Shown: piece by piece, positions 15,577 through 22,582 of the stretch
Layout: each line of letters begins with the position of its first letter
Numbering within the stretch: the stretch's first letter is position 1
Assembly: GCA_964458015.1 (NCBI GenBank)
Contig: CAYWGR010000056.1
Location: forward strand, 1-30,437
Direction: 5' to 3'
Source: CAYWGR01 sp964458015
GTDB lineage: Bacteria; Planctomycetota; Planctomycetia; Pirellulales; Thermoguttaceae
DNA length: 30,437 nucleotides
Program-made: the position numbers and the translations under genes
The notes under the pieces: generated by a model
Databases searched by the model: none
The model's input: the letters and a program-made list of their open reading frames with translations, nothing else
What the model was told of the DNA's origin: nothing

Positions 15577-17571
15577 ATGAGCACTGCACATCACCCACCG
15601 ACCAACTCGCCTCCTTTGCCGATGACGCAGGCCGATGCGGCTGCGCGGGGATGGGATGCCGTGGATGTGGTTTTCGTGACGGGCGACGCCTATGTCGATC
15701 ATCCGAGTTTCGCGGCGGCGTTGTTGGGGCGTGTGCTGGAGGCCGAAGGATTTCGCGTCGCGATTCTCAGCCAGCCCGACTGGCACACGTGCGACGCTTG
15801 GCGAACGTTCGGCCGGCCTCGGCTGTGTTTCGCCATTAGCGCCGGCAATATGGATTCGATGTTGAACCATTACACGGCCAATCGGAAGGTGCGGAACGAC
15901 GATGCCTATAGCCCCGGCGGCCAAATCGGTCGGCGGCCGGATCGCGCGACGCTGGCCTACTGCCAACGAGCGCGTGAAGCCTATAAGGGCGTGCCGGTGA
16001 TTGCCGGCGGCGTCGAGGCCAGTTTGCGGCGGCTTGCCCATTATGATTTCTGGAGCGACAAGGTGCGTCGCTCGATTCTATTGGATGCCAAGGCCGATCT
16101 GCTGGTTTACGGCATGGGCGAGCGACCGTTGGTAGAAATCGTTAAGCGGCTTGCCGCCGGCCAGACGGTGCGTGAGCTGCGCGATATTCGCGGCGTCGTT
16201 TATCGGCTCGGTGCTAGCGAGGGACGAGAGGCAGACAACGAGGGGTCAGCGGTCAGGGGTCAGGGGTCAGAGACAACAAATCATAAATCAGAAATCATAA
16301 ATCAGAAATCTCCTGCTCCCTTGCTTCTGCCGAGCTACGAAGAAGTCTCGACAGACAAAGCGGCATTTGCGGCGATGACGCGGATGATTCACGAAGAGAT
16401 CAATCCGTCGAGTGCGCGGCCGTTGATGCAGTATTGCGGGCGCGAGGCGGTCGTGGCGAATCCGCCGGCTTGGCCGCTTTCGCAAGAGGAGATGGACCGC
16501 GTCTATGATTTGCCGTTTACGCGGCGGCCGCATCCCAGCTATGGGCGACAGCGGATTCCCGCGTATGAGGTCGTGAAAGATTCGATCCAGATTGTACGCG
16601 GCTGTTTCGGTGGTTGCGCGTTCTGTTCGATCACGATTCACGAGGGACGGATCATCCAGAGCCGCAGCCGGCGGTCGATTCTCGATGAAATTCATCGAAT
16701 GGCGGAGCAGCCTGATTTTTCGGGCACGATCAGCGATTTGGGCGGACCGACGGCCAATATGTACGCGATGAACTGCACAAAGCCGGAGATGCGCGAGAAG
16801 TGCCGGCGGTCTAGCTGTTTGTATCCAACGATTTGCCCGCTGCTGAATACCGATCATGGGCCGCTGCTGCAACTGCTGAAGGAGGTTCGGGAACAGCCGG
16901 GCGTGAAAAGGGCATGGGTGGCCTCCGGCATTCGTATGGATCTGGCGTTGCGCAGCCCGGCGTTTATTGCAGAAATCGCGAAGCATCATACGGGAGGGCT
17001 CTTGAAAGTTGCCCCGGAACATACCGAGCCCGAGGTGTTGCGCTGCATGCGCAAAACGCCCATCGAACAGTACGAAGCCTTTTCGCAGCAGTTTTTGAAA
17101 GAAGCCAAGGCGGCGGGGAAGAAGGAATTTTTGGTGCCTTATTTTCTCGCCGGTCATCCGGGCTGCGATCTGCCGGAGATGATCAACTTGGCGCTGTACT
17201 TAAAACGGCACAATCTGAAGCCCGACAAAGTGCAGGATTTCATCCCCAGTCCCATGGACATTTCGACGTGCATGTATTACACCGGATTGGATCCGATGAC
17301 GGGCCAATCGGTTTACGTGCCGCGCGGTGGACACGAACGACGGCTGCAACGGGCTCTGCTGCAATACTTCAAACCGGAAAATTACGCCGACGTGCATGAG
17401 GCGCTCGAACAAGCCGACTGTCTCGATCTTGTGGGCGACGGTCCACGATGTTTGATCCCCTCGCGACCGCCGAAATGCACGGCAAGCGATAAAAAGCCAT
17501 CGCATCGCGGGCAGGAGAAACCAGCGGCCGGTTATCGACCGCATCGCAAAACAGCAAAACGAAGGAAATAA
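15577..17571 (+). CDS. ygiQ: YgiQ-family radical SAM protein with an in-frame repeat insertion
   Basis: 664 residues, matching YgiQ-type (UPF0313) proteins: an N-terminal domain (VDVVFVTGDAYVDHPSFAAA, then GGVEASLRRLAHYDFW), a radical SAM core with C343-FGG-C347-AF-C350 in IVRGCFGGCAFCSI, and a C-terminal domain with DFIPSPMDISTCMYYTGLDP. The biochemical role of the family is not settled. Residues ~214-247 are an insert rich in Ser, Asn, Lys and Gly encoded by two heptanucleotide repeat blocks (16242-16310), between GVVYRLGAS and LLLPSYEEV, which normally lie close together. The reading frame stays open through it. The ATG at 15577 is 34 bases after the PIN toxin; Met16 is an alternative start. 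The methyltransferase follows after 8 bases. Confidence 0.93.
   Translation: MSTAHHPPTNSPPLPMTQADAAARGWDAVDVVFVTGDAYVDHPSFAAALLGRVLEAEGFRVAILSQPDWHTCDAWRTFGRPRLCFAISAGNMDSMLNHYTANRKVRNDDAYSPGGQIGRRPDRATLAYCQRAREAYKGVPVIAGGVEASLRRLAHYDFWSDKVRRSILLDAKADLLVYGMGERPLVEIVKRLAAGQTVRELRDIRGVVYRLGASEGREADNEGSAVRGQGSETTNHKSEIINQKSPAPLLLPSYEEVSTDKAAFAAMTRMIHEEINPSSARPLMQYCGREAVVANPPAWPLSQEEMDRVYDLPFTRRPHPSYGRQRIPAYEVVKDSIQIVRGCFGGCAFCSITIHEGRIIQSRSRRSILDEIHRMAEQPDFSGTISDLGGPTANMYAMNCTKPEMREKCRRSSCLYPTICPLLNTDHGPLLQLLKEVREQPGVKRAWVASGIRMDLALRSPAFIAEIAKHHTGGLLKVAPEHTEPEVLRCMRKTPIEQYEAFSQQFLKEAKAAGKKEFLVPYFLAGHPGCDLPEMINLALYLKRHNLKPDKVQDFIPSPMDISTCMYYTGLDPMTGQSVYVPRGGHERRLQRALLQYFKPENYADVHEALEQADCLDLVGDGPRCLIPSRPPKCTASDKKPSHRGQEKPAAGYRPHRKTAKRRK
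16242..16310 (+). repeat. Two heptanucleotide repeat blocks inside ygiQ
   Basis: Block one (16242-16270) is four units of GGGGTCA with one variant (GCGGTCA). Block two (16278-16310) is AAATCAT and AAATCAG alternating for 4.7 units. Both have a period of 7, so gain or loss of one unit would shift the frame. Such tracts usually lie between genes. Confidence 0.9.
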
Positions 17572-17579
17572 AGCGTTTT

Positions 17580-18473
17580 ATGTTTTTGCCAGATCAATAT
17601 CAGCTTCTGGATTTTGGAGTCGGACGTCGGCTAGAGCGGTTCGGGTCGGTCACACTCGACCGGCCTTGTCCGGCGGTTGCGACATTGCCACGAGCAAATG
17701 CCAATCTTTGGTCGCAGGCCGATGCGCGGTTCGACGGCCGCGAAACCGAAACGGGAATTTGGACCGATCAACATGAATTGCCGGAGCGATGGACGATTTC
17801 GCACGGGCCGTTGTGTTTCGAGTTGAAGCGGACCGATTTTGGGCATTTGGGGCTGTTCCCGGAGCAGGCCGAGAATTGGAATTGGATTACAGAGCGGATT
17901 CAGCAGGCCGGAGCCACAGCCGTTGAACAAAACCTGAAACTGCCGTTAAAAGTCTTGAATCTATTTGCTTACACGGGTGGGAGCACGTTGGCCGCGGCGG
18001 CGGCCGGTGCGGAAGTGGTTCATGTCGATGCGGCAAAAAACATTGTTGCCTGGGCACGGCGAAATGCGGAATTATCGGGCTTGGCCGATGCTCCGATCCG
18101 CTGGATCGCGGAAGATGCCGTCAAATTTGTGAAACGCGAGATTCAACGCGGCGCTCGGTATGATGCAGTGATCCTCGATCCGCCCAGCTACGGCCACGGT
18201 CCGCGCGGCGAGGTGTGGCGGCTGTCGAAACATCTCCCTCGGCTGCTTGGGATGTGCAGGGAGTTGACGGCGGGACAAGCACGCTTCATGCTATTGACGT
18301 GTCACACGCCGGGCTATGATGCCGAACAGCTTTGCGACATAATGACGGACTATTTCTTCACCAGCGGCCCCTCGGGGTGGATGAGAGCAAAACCGCTTTC
18401 GATTTTCTCGGCGGATGACCGGGAAATGCCGAGCGGCATGGTGTTGCGGTGGAAACGGAATGCACATTGCTAA
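17580..18473 (+). CDS. SAM-dependent methyltransferase, RlmI/RlmK-like (rRNA methyltransferase family)
   Basis: 297 residues. The SAM-binding motif I is VLNLFAYTGGSTLAAAAAGAEVVHVD (~124-149), where AYTGG and the acidic VD are diagnostic. Motif IV is ILDPPSYGHGP (~198-208), the D-P-P-S signature of the RlmI/RlmK/RlmL family (Methyltrans_SAM) that methylates 23S rRNA bases. The N-terminal part (residues 1-110) lacks a clear PUA domain as in RlmI, so the exact target is open. It starts 8 bases after ygiQ and is probably co-transcribed with it. A GGGAGC-type hairpin lies between it and the next methyltransferase gene. Confidence 0.88.
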   Translation: MFLPDQYQLLDFGVGRRLERFGSVTLDRPCPAVATLPRANANLWSQADARFDGRETETGIWTDQHELPERWTISHGPLCFELKRTDFGHLGLFPEQAENWNWITERIQQAGATAVEQNLKLPLKVLNLFAYTGGSTLAAAAAGAEVVHVDAAKNIVAWARRNAELSGLADAPIRWIAEDAVKFVKREIQRGARYDAVILDPPSYGHGPRGEVWRLSKHLPRLLGMCRELTAGQARFMLLTCHTPGYDAEQLCDIMTDYFFTSGPSGWMRAKPLSIFSADDREMPSGMVLRWKRNAHC

Positions 18474-18520
18474 GGGCGATAAATAATTCCCAAAGAATAA
18501 GATTGCGTTGATGCACACTC

Positions 18521-18549
18521 CGGGAGCTGTTAGCTCCCGGCTAGTTTTT
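18521..18549 (+). repeat. GGGAGC hairpin repeat, copy A, possible terminator
   Basis: A near-perfect palindrome (18521-18541, core GGGAGCTGTTAGCTCCC) is followed by CTAGTTTTT. It belongs to a family with further copies at 22502-22521, 22544-22564 and in the 29.3-29.5 kb tandem repeat. It probably ends the ygiQ-methyltransferase transcript. Confidence 0.7.
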
Positions 18550-18563
18550 CTCGACAACGAAGT

Positions 18564-19373
18564 ATGATTACGAGCATTCAAAATCCGCGTGTGAAAGATG
18601 CCGTTCGACTGCGCGACCGTCGCCATCGCGAAAAGCAGCAGCGTATATTGATCGACGGCGCTCGCGAGTTGCGCCGCGCAATCGCGGCGGGAGTGAAGTT
18701 GATCGAGGCCTATGTTTGCGAACCGCTTTGCACGAGCGAGGATGCCCGGCAACTGTTGGTATCACTTCCCAACACCGGCGGTGAGATTCTGCCGGTCAGT
18801 GAAGCGGTTTTCGAGAAACTCGCGTTTGGTCAGCGGTCGGAAGGCGTTTTGGGCGTGGCCGAAATGCCGCATCCGACATTGGAATCCCTCACGGTGCCGA
18901 CAAATGCCGTTGTTGCCGTGTTGGAAGGCGTGGAAAAGCCGGGCAATGTCGGGGCGGTATTGCGCAGCGCGGATGCCTCGGGCGTGTCGGCCGTGATATT
19001 GGCCGACCCGCGAACCGATCTGTATAATCCCAACGCAATCCGCGCCAGCCTGGGCACGATTTTTTCAATGCCGGTGTGCGAAGCAGCAAACAGCGACGTT
19101 TTGCAGTGGTTACGCGAGCGGAAGTTTTCGATATTCGCCGCGCGGGTAGATGGTTCGTTGCCTTACACGGAAGTTGACTATCGGGGACTATCAGCCATCG
19201 TGCTGGGCAGCGAAGCCGAGGGGCTCTCATCGGTTTGGACCGGAAAAGACATCCAGGCCGTGCGGCTCCCGATGCTCGGCGCGGCCGATAGCTTGAATGT
19301 TTCGGTCACTGCGGCAGTGCTGTTCTATGAAGCATTGAGGCAAAGAAAAGAAACCGCGGATAAACACAAATAA
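18564..19373 (+). CDS. TrmH/SpoU-family RNA 2'-O-methyltransferase
   Basis: 269 residues. The N-terminal substrate-binding part (SIQNPRVKDAVRLRDRRHRE, then LIDGARELRRAI) and the knotted SpoU domain are clear: motif 1 VLEGVEKPGNVGAVLRSADA (N128, R134), motif 2 IVLGSEAEGL (212-221), motif 3 LPMLGAADSLNVSVTAAVLFYEAL (235-258). The family methylates the ribose 2'-OH of tRNA or rRNA; which nucleotide is not readable from sequence. The last nine residues (RKETADKHK) and the stop codon are encoded by an inverted repeat shared with the convergent LarA-like gene. The stop is 57 bases from the other gene's stop. Confidence 0.92.
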   Translation: MITSIQNPRVKDAVRLRDRRHREKQQRILIDGARELRRAIAAGVKLIEAYVCEPLCTSEDARQLLVSLPNTGGEILPVSEAVFEKLAFGQRSEGVLGVAEMPHPTLESLTVPTNAVVAVLEGVEKPGNVGAVLRSADASGVSAVILADPRTDLYNPNAIRASLGTIFSMPVCEAANSDVLQWLRERKFSIFAARVDGSLPYTEVDYRGLSAIVLGSEAEGLSSVWTGKDIQAVRLPMLGAADSLNVSVTAAVLFYEALRQRKETADKHK

Positions 19374-19432
19374 ACGCGGATAGCGCAAATTCTCGTGTCC
19401 GCGTTTATCCGAGTCCATCTGCGGTTTTTCTT
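19346..19432. terminator. Inverted repeat / bidirectional terminator between convergent genes
   Basis: Arms 19346-19382 (ACCGCGGATAAACAC... type) and 19398-19432 (TTTATCCGAGTCCATCTGCGG type) pair imperfectly around a short loop, with a T-run on the right and an A-rich left end. It resembles the widespread GGATAAACGCGGAT dispersed repeat. The stop codons of both flanking genes fall inside it. Confidence 0.7.
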
Positions 19433-20711
19433 ATTTCGTCTCCAATCGCCCTCGCCACGCCCAAAGCCCCAAGGCGGGATTGCTGATGTAATAGATTCGC
19501 TCGCCGTCGGGCAACGTGTTGAAGCCGTCGTGAAGGCTCTTTGGATCGTAGCGGCGGAGCATCGTCGGCAAGTCGGCATATTGGTAGCCGACGGATTCGA
19601 TCTCTTCACGCGAAAGTTTGCCGGGGCAATAGGTGACCGTAAAGCGTTTTTCCGACGAACCGTGGATCATGTGCGCGGCCGCGGAGAGGTTATTGGGCAG
19701 ATCGTCGGTTTCTTCAACGAATCGCATGATCTCCGGCGTGGTCCGATAGCCGTATTTGCGGATCATTCGGTCGATTTCCGGGTCTTCGCCGAAGGTGGCT
19801 ACGCTTGGAGCTAAAATCACCAATTCACCGGCGTCGGCAATTGCCATCCGTGTTCGATAGATCGCCTTGTTGCCGAGCCATGTGCTGTGGAACTCCTCGG
19901 GATCGAGGTGGACGACGACTTTTTTCAACGGTTCGTCGAGGATCGTGAAGTTGACCTGGACCGACAACGCAGCCGCACGTTCAAAACATTCGACATCATC
20001 ACCGATGAACAGCCCACGAATAGCCAATGTGCCGTCGCTGCGCGGACCGATCACCGTCAGCACGAACACAATCGGCAGATGCTTGCAGAAATGATCTTGG
20101 GCGTAGTTTAGGATGCGTCGCAAGGGCGTATCGGCTCGGCCCATCATACGTTCCATGCCGTAGGCCGCGCCAATGAAATGGCTTTCGTTAATGCCTGCCG
20201 AACCGCCGGTCCCCACGAAGAGATTCTTGTTGTAGCCTGCAATGCCGATCACTTCATGGGGCACAATCTGGCCGATCGAGAGGACCAAGTCGTGGCCCCC
20301 TTCCCACACCAGCCGATTGAGTTGCGCGGGCCAAGGTTTTTGATAGATGCCTTCGGTCGTTTGTGCAACAAACTCGGCGGGCACTTGGCCGATGGTCACG
20401 ACGTCGTTGCGCCAATCATGGACGCGAAACTTATTTTTAGGCACGCCGGGGAACATGCGATCCAATTGCCAATCGGGCATGGCGGCGTGCGTGCCGAGCG
20501 CGGGCATGATGTCGGTCAAACGGTCGCCCAGATATTGATGGGCCATGCATGTCAGCGGGCCGGCCATGCTGTTGAACCGAGTGAAGTCGGGTGGGATGGC
20601 CAATACCTTGCCGCGCGGCTCCAATTGCCGAAGTGTCCCCTCTAGGGCTGTGCGCAAATCTTCCAGCGATAAATCGGCGTCGGGCGAACCTTGTGCGTAG
20701 AAAGTGGTCAT
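19431..20711 (-). CDS. LarA-like (DUF2088) protein, putative nickel-pincer racemase/epimerase
   Basis: 426 residues, about the size of lactate racemase LarA. Three LarA-type motifs are visible: PPDFTRFNS (D42, R45; cf. D-x-T-R-P), ALGTHAAM (H75), and PHEVIGIAGYNKNLFVGTGG (the H-x5-G-x-x-K pattern; the pincer-carrying Lys region). LarA enzymes use a nickel-pincer nucleotide for racemisation or epimerisation of 2-hydroxy acids. The cofactor genes larB, larC and larE are not nearby, and the substrate is unknown. No Shine-Dalgarno precedes the ATG. The promoter region is taken up by a MITE-like element beginning seven bases upstream. Confidence 0.85.
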   Translation of the reverse strand: MTTFYAQGSPDADLSLEDLRTALEGTLRQLEPRGKVLAIPPDFTRFNSMAGPLTCMAHQYLGDRLTDIMPALGTHAAMPDWQLDRMFPGVPKNKFRVHDWRNDVVTIGQVPAEFVAQTTEGIYQKPWPAQLNRLVWEGGHDLVLSIGQIVPHEVIGIAGYNKNLFVGTGGSAGINESHFIGAAYGMERMMGRADTPLRRILNYAQDHFCKHLPIVFVLTVIGPRSDGTLAIRGLFIGDDVECFERAAALSVQVNFTILDEPLKKVVVHLDPEEFHSTWLGNKAIYRTRMAIADAGELVILAPSVATFGEDPEIDRMIRKYGYRTTPEIMRFVEETDDLPNNLSAAAHMIHGSSEKRFTVTYCPGKLSREEIESVGYQYADLPTMLRRYDPKSLHDGFNTLPDGERIYYISNPALGLWAWRGRLETK

Positions 20712-20717
20712 AAAAGA

Positions 20718-20936
20718 AGTTTATCTAAGGGTGTCCCGAAATTCAAATGCCAGGGCCGTTCACGGCCCTTGTCCGCCGCAGGCGGTATTAGGCCCGTGCG
20801 TTTACGCCGGGATACAGACGCCGAACAAACTAATTTCCCTCAACCGCATGTCATGTCAGGGTCGTTCACGACCCTCCTACTCCTTTTTTCCGGCTGTTTT
20901 GGTAGTCCAATTTCAGGACACCTTCAGTTTATCTAA
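20718..20936. mobile_element. MITE-like element with terminal inverted repeats
   Basis: GGTGTCCCGAAATT at 20730-20743 recurs inverted at 20909-20922 (13 of 14 match), bounding a 193-bp element with no gene. An 11-base direct repeat, AGTTTATCTAA, flanks it at 20718-20728 and 20926-20936, like a target-site duplication, though offset by one and three bases from the ends. Inside are two similar hairpins, AGGGCCGTTCACGGCCCT (20752-20769) and AGGGTCGTTCACGACCCT (20858-20875). It lies just upstream of the LarA-like gene. Confidence 0.6.
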
Positions 20937-21255
20937 AAACCGGGGATGGTGTAAACAAAAGAGAAAAGAAGAAAAGGAGAGTGAGACATTGTTTTGCATT
21001 TCGTGGCGAAGCTTTGAAGCGAGAGGCGGCTCCTCGGCAAGTCGGCTTCTGGGATGATCTCCCCCCAACGTACCACCAGCAGCACCGCGATGCCACCCCG
21101 CACGGCGGGACGCAAAAACCACAAGAGTTAGGGGGTGGAAGCCTGAATCTGGCGGCTTCTTTTCCAAAATCTAGGATTTGTCCGATAAAACCGCTGCCGG
21201 TCCGGGCTCAACTGCATATAATGAAGTGTTACCAATTCGATCAAATTCACCAACT
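20937..21255. other. Intergenic region upstream of hydE
   Basis: 319 bases between the MITE-like element and hydE. TATAAT at 21217-21222 is a reasonable -10 box 33 bases before the hydE ATG, without a clear -35. The rest includes a purine-rich stretch (20953-20982). A minus-strand frame through 20913-21167 has no family I can support; it may be a repeat relic. Confidence 0.45.
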
Positions 21256-22512
21256 ATGCAACGCTCGGAAATCCTCTGCTGGCTTCGTGAAACCAATGGC
21301 GACCGTTTGGCCGATCTTTGGCGGCTTGCCGACCAAACGCGGCGCGAAAACGTCGGCGACGAGGTGCATTTGCGCGGTCTGGTCGAAATCTCGAATTTTT
21401 GCGCCCGACAGTGCGGTTATTGCGGCCTGCGCACAGGCAACGCCGGTCTAGAGCGTTATCGGTTGTCGGACGAAGAAATACTTGGCTGTGCCGCCAAGGC
21501 CGTCGAGTTCGGCTACGGCACCGTGGTGCTTCAATCGGGCGAAGATCCCGGATTAAGCCAAGATCGCATCACGGCGCTGGTGAAAAAAATCAAGGCCGCA
21601 ACGCCGTTGGCGGTCACCCTGAGCTTGGGCGAACGCGACGACGAGGAATTGGCCGCTTGGCGACAAGCCGGCGCGGACCGATACCTGTTGCGATTCGAGA
21701 CCTCGAACCGCACGCTGTTCGACCGGATCCATCCGCCTGCACACTCCCCTCGCCCGCTTGCGGGAGAGGGGGCTGAGGTGAGGGCGGTTGTACAACGGAA
21801 TCGGCTGGATATTTTACATACGCTGCGACACCTAGGCTACGAGGTGGGCAGCGGCGTAATGATCGGCATCCCGGGCCAAACGTTCTACGACTTGGCGAAC
21901 GATATCGAACTGTTCGCCACACTCGATCTGGACATGATCGGCGTAGGGCCGTATCTGCGTCATCCCGATACGCCCTTGGCCGACGCGGCAACTTGGCCCG
22001 ACGCGCCGGACGGTCTTCAGGTTTCGGCCACCGAGGAAATGACCTACAAGGTTGTCGCCCTGGCGCGGTTGGTGTGTCCGCGGGCGAACATCCCGGCCAC
22101 CACGGCGTTGGCCACCTTGAACACAGCCCAGGGACGAGAATTGGGGCTCAGCCGCGGTGCGAACGTGGTGATGCCCAACCTTACGCCGACCCAATACCGC
22201 GCGTTATACGAAATATATCCTGATAAAGCTTGCATCGCCGAAACGGGCGAAGCCTGTCATCATTGCCTGACTGGACGCATCCAAGGCATCGGCCGCCAAC
22301 CAGGCCAAGGCCGGGGTGACTCGAAAAACTATCGTAAATCTTTGGTGAATCCCCCAGAGAACGGCGTTCCGAAGCCGGAGCTTCGGAACGAGAATGGATC
22401 TATGGTGAATTTTCCGGAGAATGCCGTTTCAACACCGGAGCTTCGCAGCGAGGCTAGGCATTCTTTACCAAAGGACCAGACAAATAATCTGGTGAAAATC
22501 ATCGGAAGCTAA
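21256..22512 (+). CDS. hydE: [FeFe]-hydrogenase H-cluster maturase HydE (radical SAM)
   Basis: 418 residues from ATG at 21256 (MQRSEILCWLRETNGD). The radical SAM motif C49-ARQ-C53-GY-C56 in GLVEISNFCARQCGYCGLR, with VLQSGED, YLLRFETSN, GYEVGSGVMIGIPGQT and the barrel end LSRGANVVMPNLTP, identifies HydE. HydE acts on the HydG-made iron-cysteine-CO-CN complex during H-cluster assembly. An accessory cluster motif C326-x7-C334-x2-C337 is present. Oddities: residues ~162-180 are a hairpin repeat inserted in frame, and residues ~352-418 are a repeat-derived tail beyond the usual ~350-residue length. The stop codon lies inside a GGGAGC-type palindrome. It heads hydE-hydG-aspA-TA-hydF. No Shine-Dalgarno is seen. 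Confidence 0.93.
   Translation: MQRSEILCWLRETNGDRLADLWRLADQTRRENVGDEVHLRGLVEISNFCARQCGYCGLRTGNAGLERYRLSDEEILGCAAKAVEFGYGTVVLQSGEDPGLSQDRITALVKKIKAATPLAVTLSLGERDDEELAAWRQAGADRYLLRFETSNRTLFDRIHPPAHSPRPLAGEGAEVRAVVQRNRLDILHTLRHLGYEVGSGVMIGIPGQTFYDLANDIELFATLDLDMIGVGPYLRHPDTPLADAATWPDAPDGLQVSATEEMTYKVVALARLVCPRANIPATTALATLNTAQGRELGLSRGANVVMPNLTPTQYRALYEIYPDKACIAETGEACHHCLTGRIQGIGRQPGQGRGDSKNYRKSLVNPPENGVPKPELRNENGSMVNFPENAVSTPELRSEARHSLPKDQTNNLVKIIGS
21744..21798 (+). repeat. CTCGCCCGC/GCGGGAGAG hairpin repeat inside hydE
   Basis: The hairpin CTCGCCCGCTTGCGGGAG with its trailing GGCTGAGGTGAGGGCGGTT is the same family as the intergenic copies at 24018-24060 and 27544-27570. Here it is translated in frame as part of AHSPRPLAGEGAEVRAVVQ. 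It replaces a short loop between the RIHP and RLDILHTLRHLGY segments of the radical SAM barrel. Confidence 0.85.
22338..22460 (+). repeat. Degenerate 60-bp direct repeat in the 3' end of hydE
   Basis: 22341-22392 and 22401-22452 align with a period of exactly 60 bases (shared GGTGAAT, GAGAA, CCGGAGCTTCG, CGAG), about three quarters identical. They encode the parallel peptides LVNPPENGVPKPELRNE and MVNFPENAVSTPELRSE. GTTCCGAAG/CTTCGGAAC forms a hairpin in unit one. Confidence 0.8.
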
Positions 22513-22564
22513 CAGCTTTCGGAATGTGCGTTTTTTGTTTGTTCCGGGATCTGTTAGCTCCCGG
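22502..22564. repeat. Two GGGAGC-type palindromes between hydE and hydG
   Basis: One copy (22502-22521, core GAAGCTAACAGCTTTC, followed by GGAATGTGCG) contains the hydE stop TAA. A second, in opposite orientation, is at 22544-22564 (GGGATCTGTTAGCTCCC). The trailing GGAATGTGCG also follows the copy at 29.48 kb, confirming a shared element. Confidence 0.8.
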
Positions 22565-22582
22565 ACTTGAGGAGTGAATCGA

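Noticed and set aside
16242..16310. Frameshift or assembly error in ygiQ
   Set aside because: The frame is open through the repeats and the conserved domains on both sides are in the same frame.
20913..21167. Minus-strand open frame of 84 codons upstream of hydE
   Set aside because: It starts in the hydE promoter region, runs into the MITE-like element, and has no ribosome site or motif I can support; likely repeat relic.
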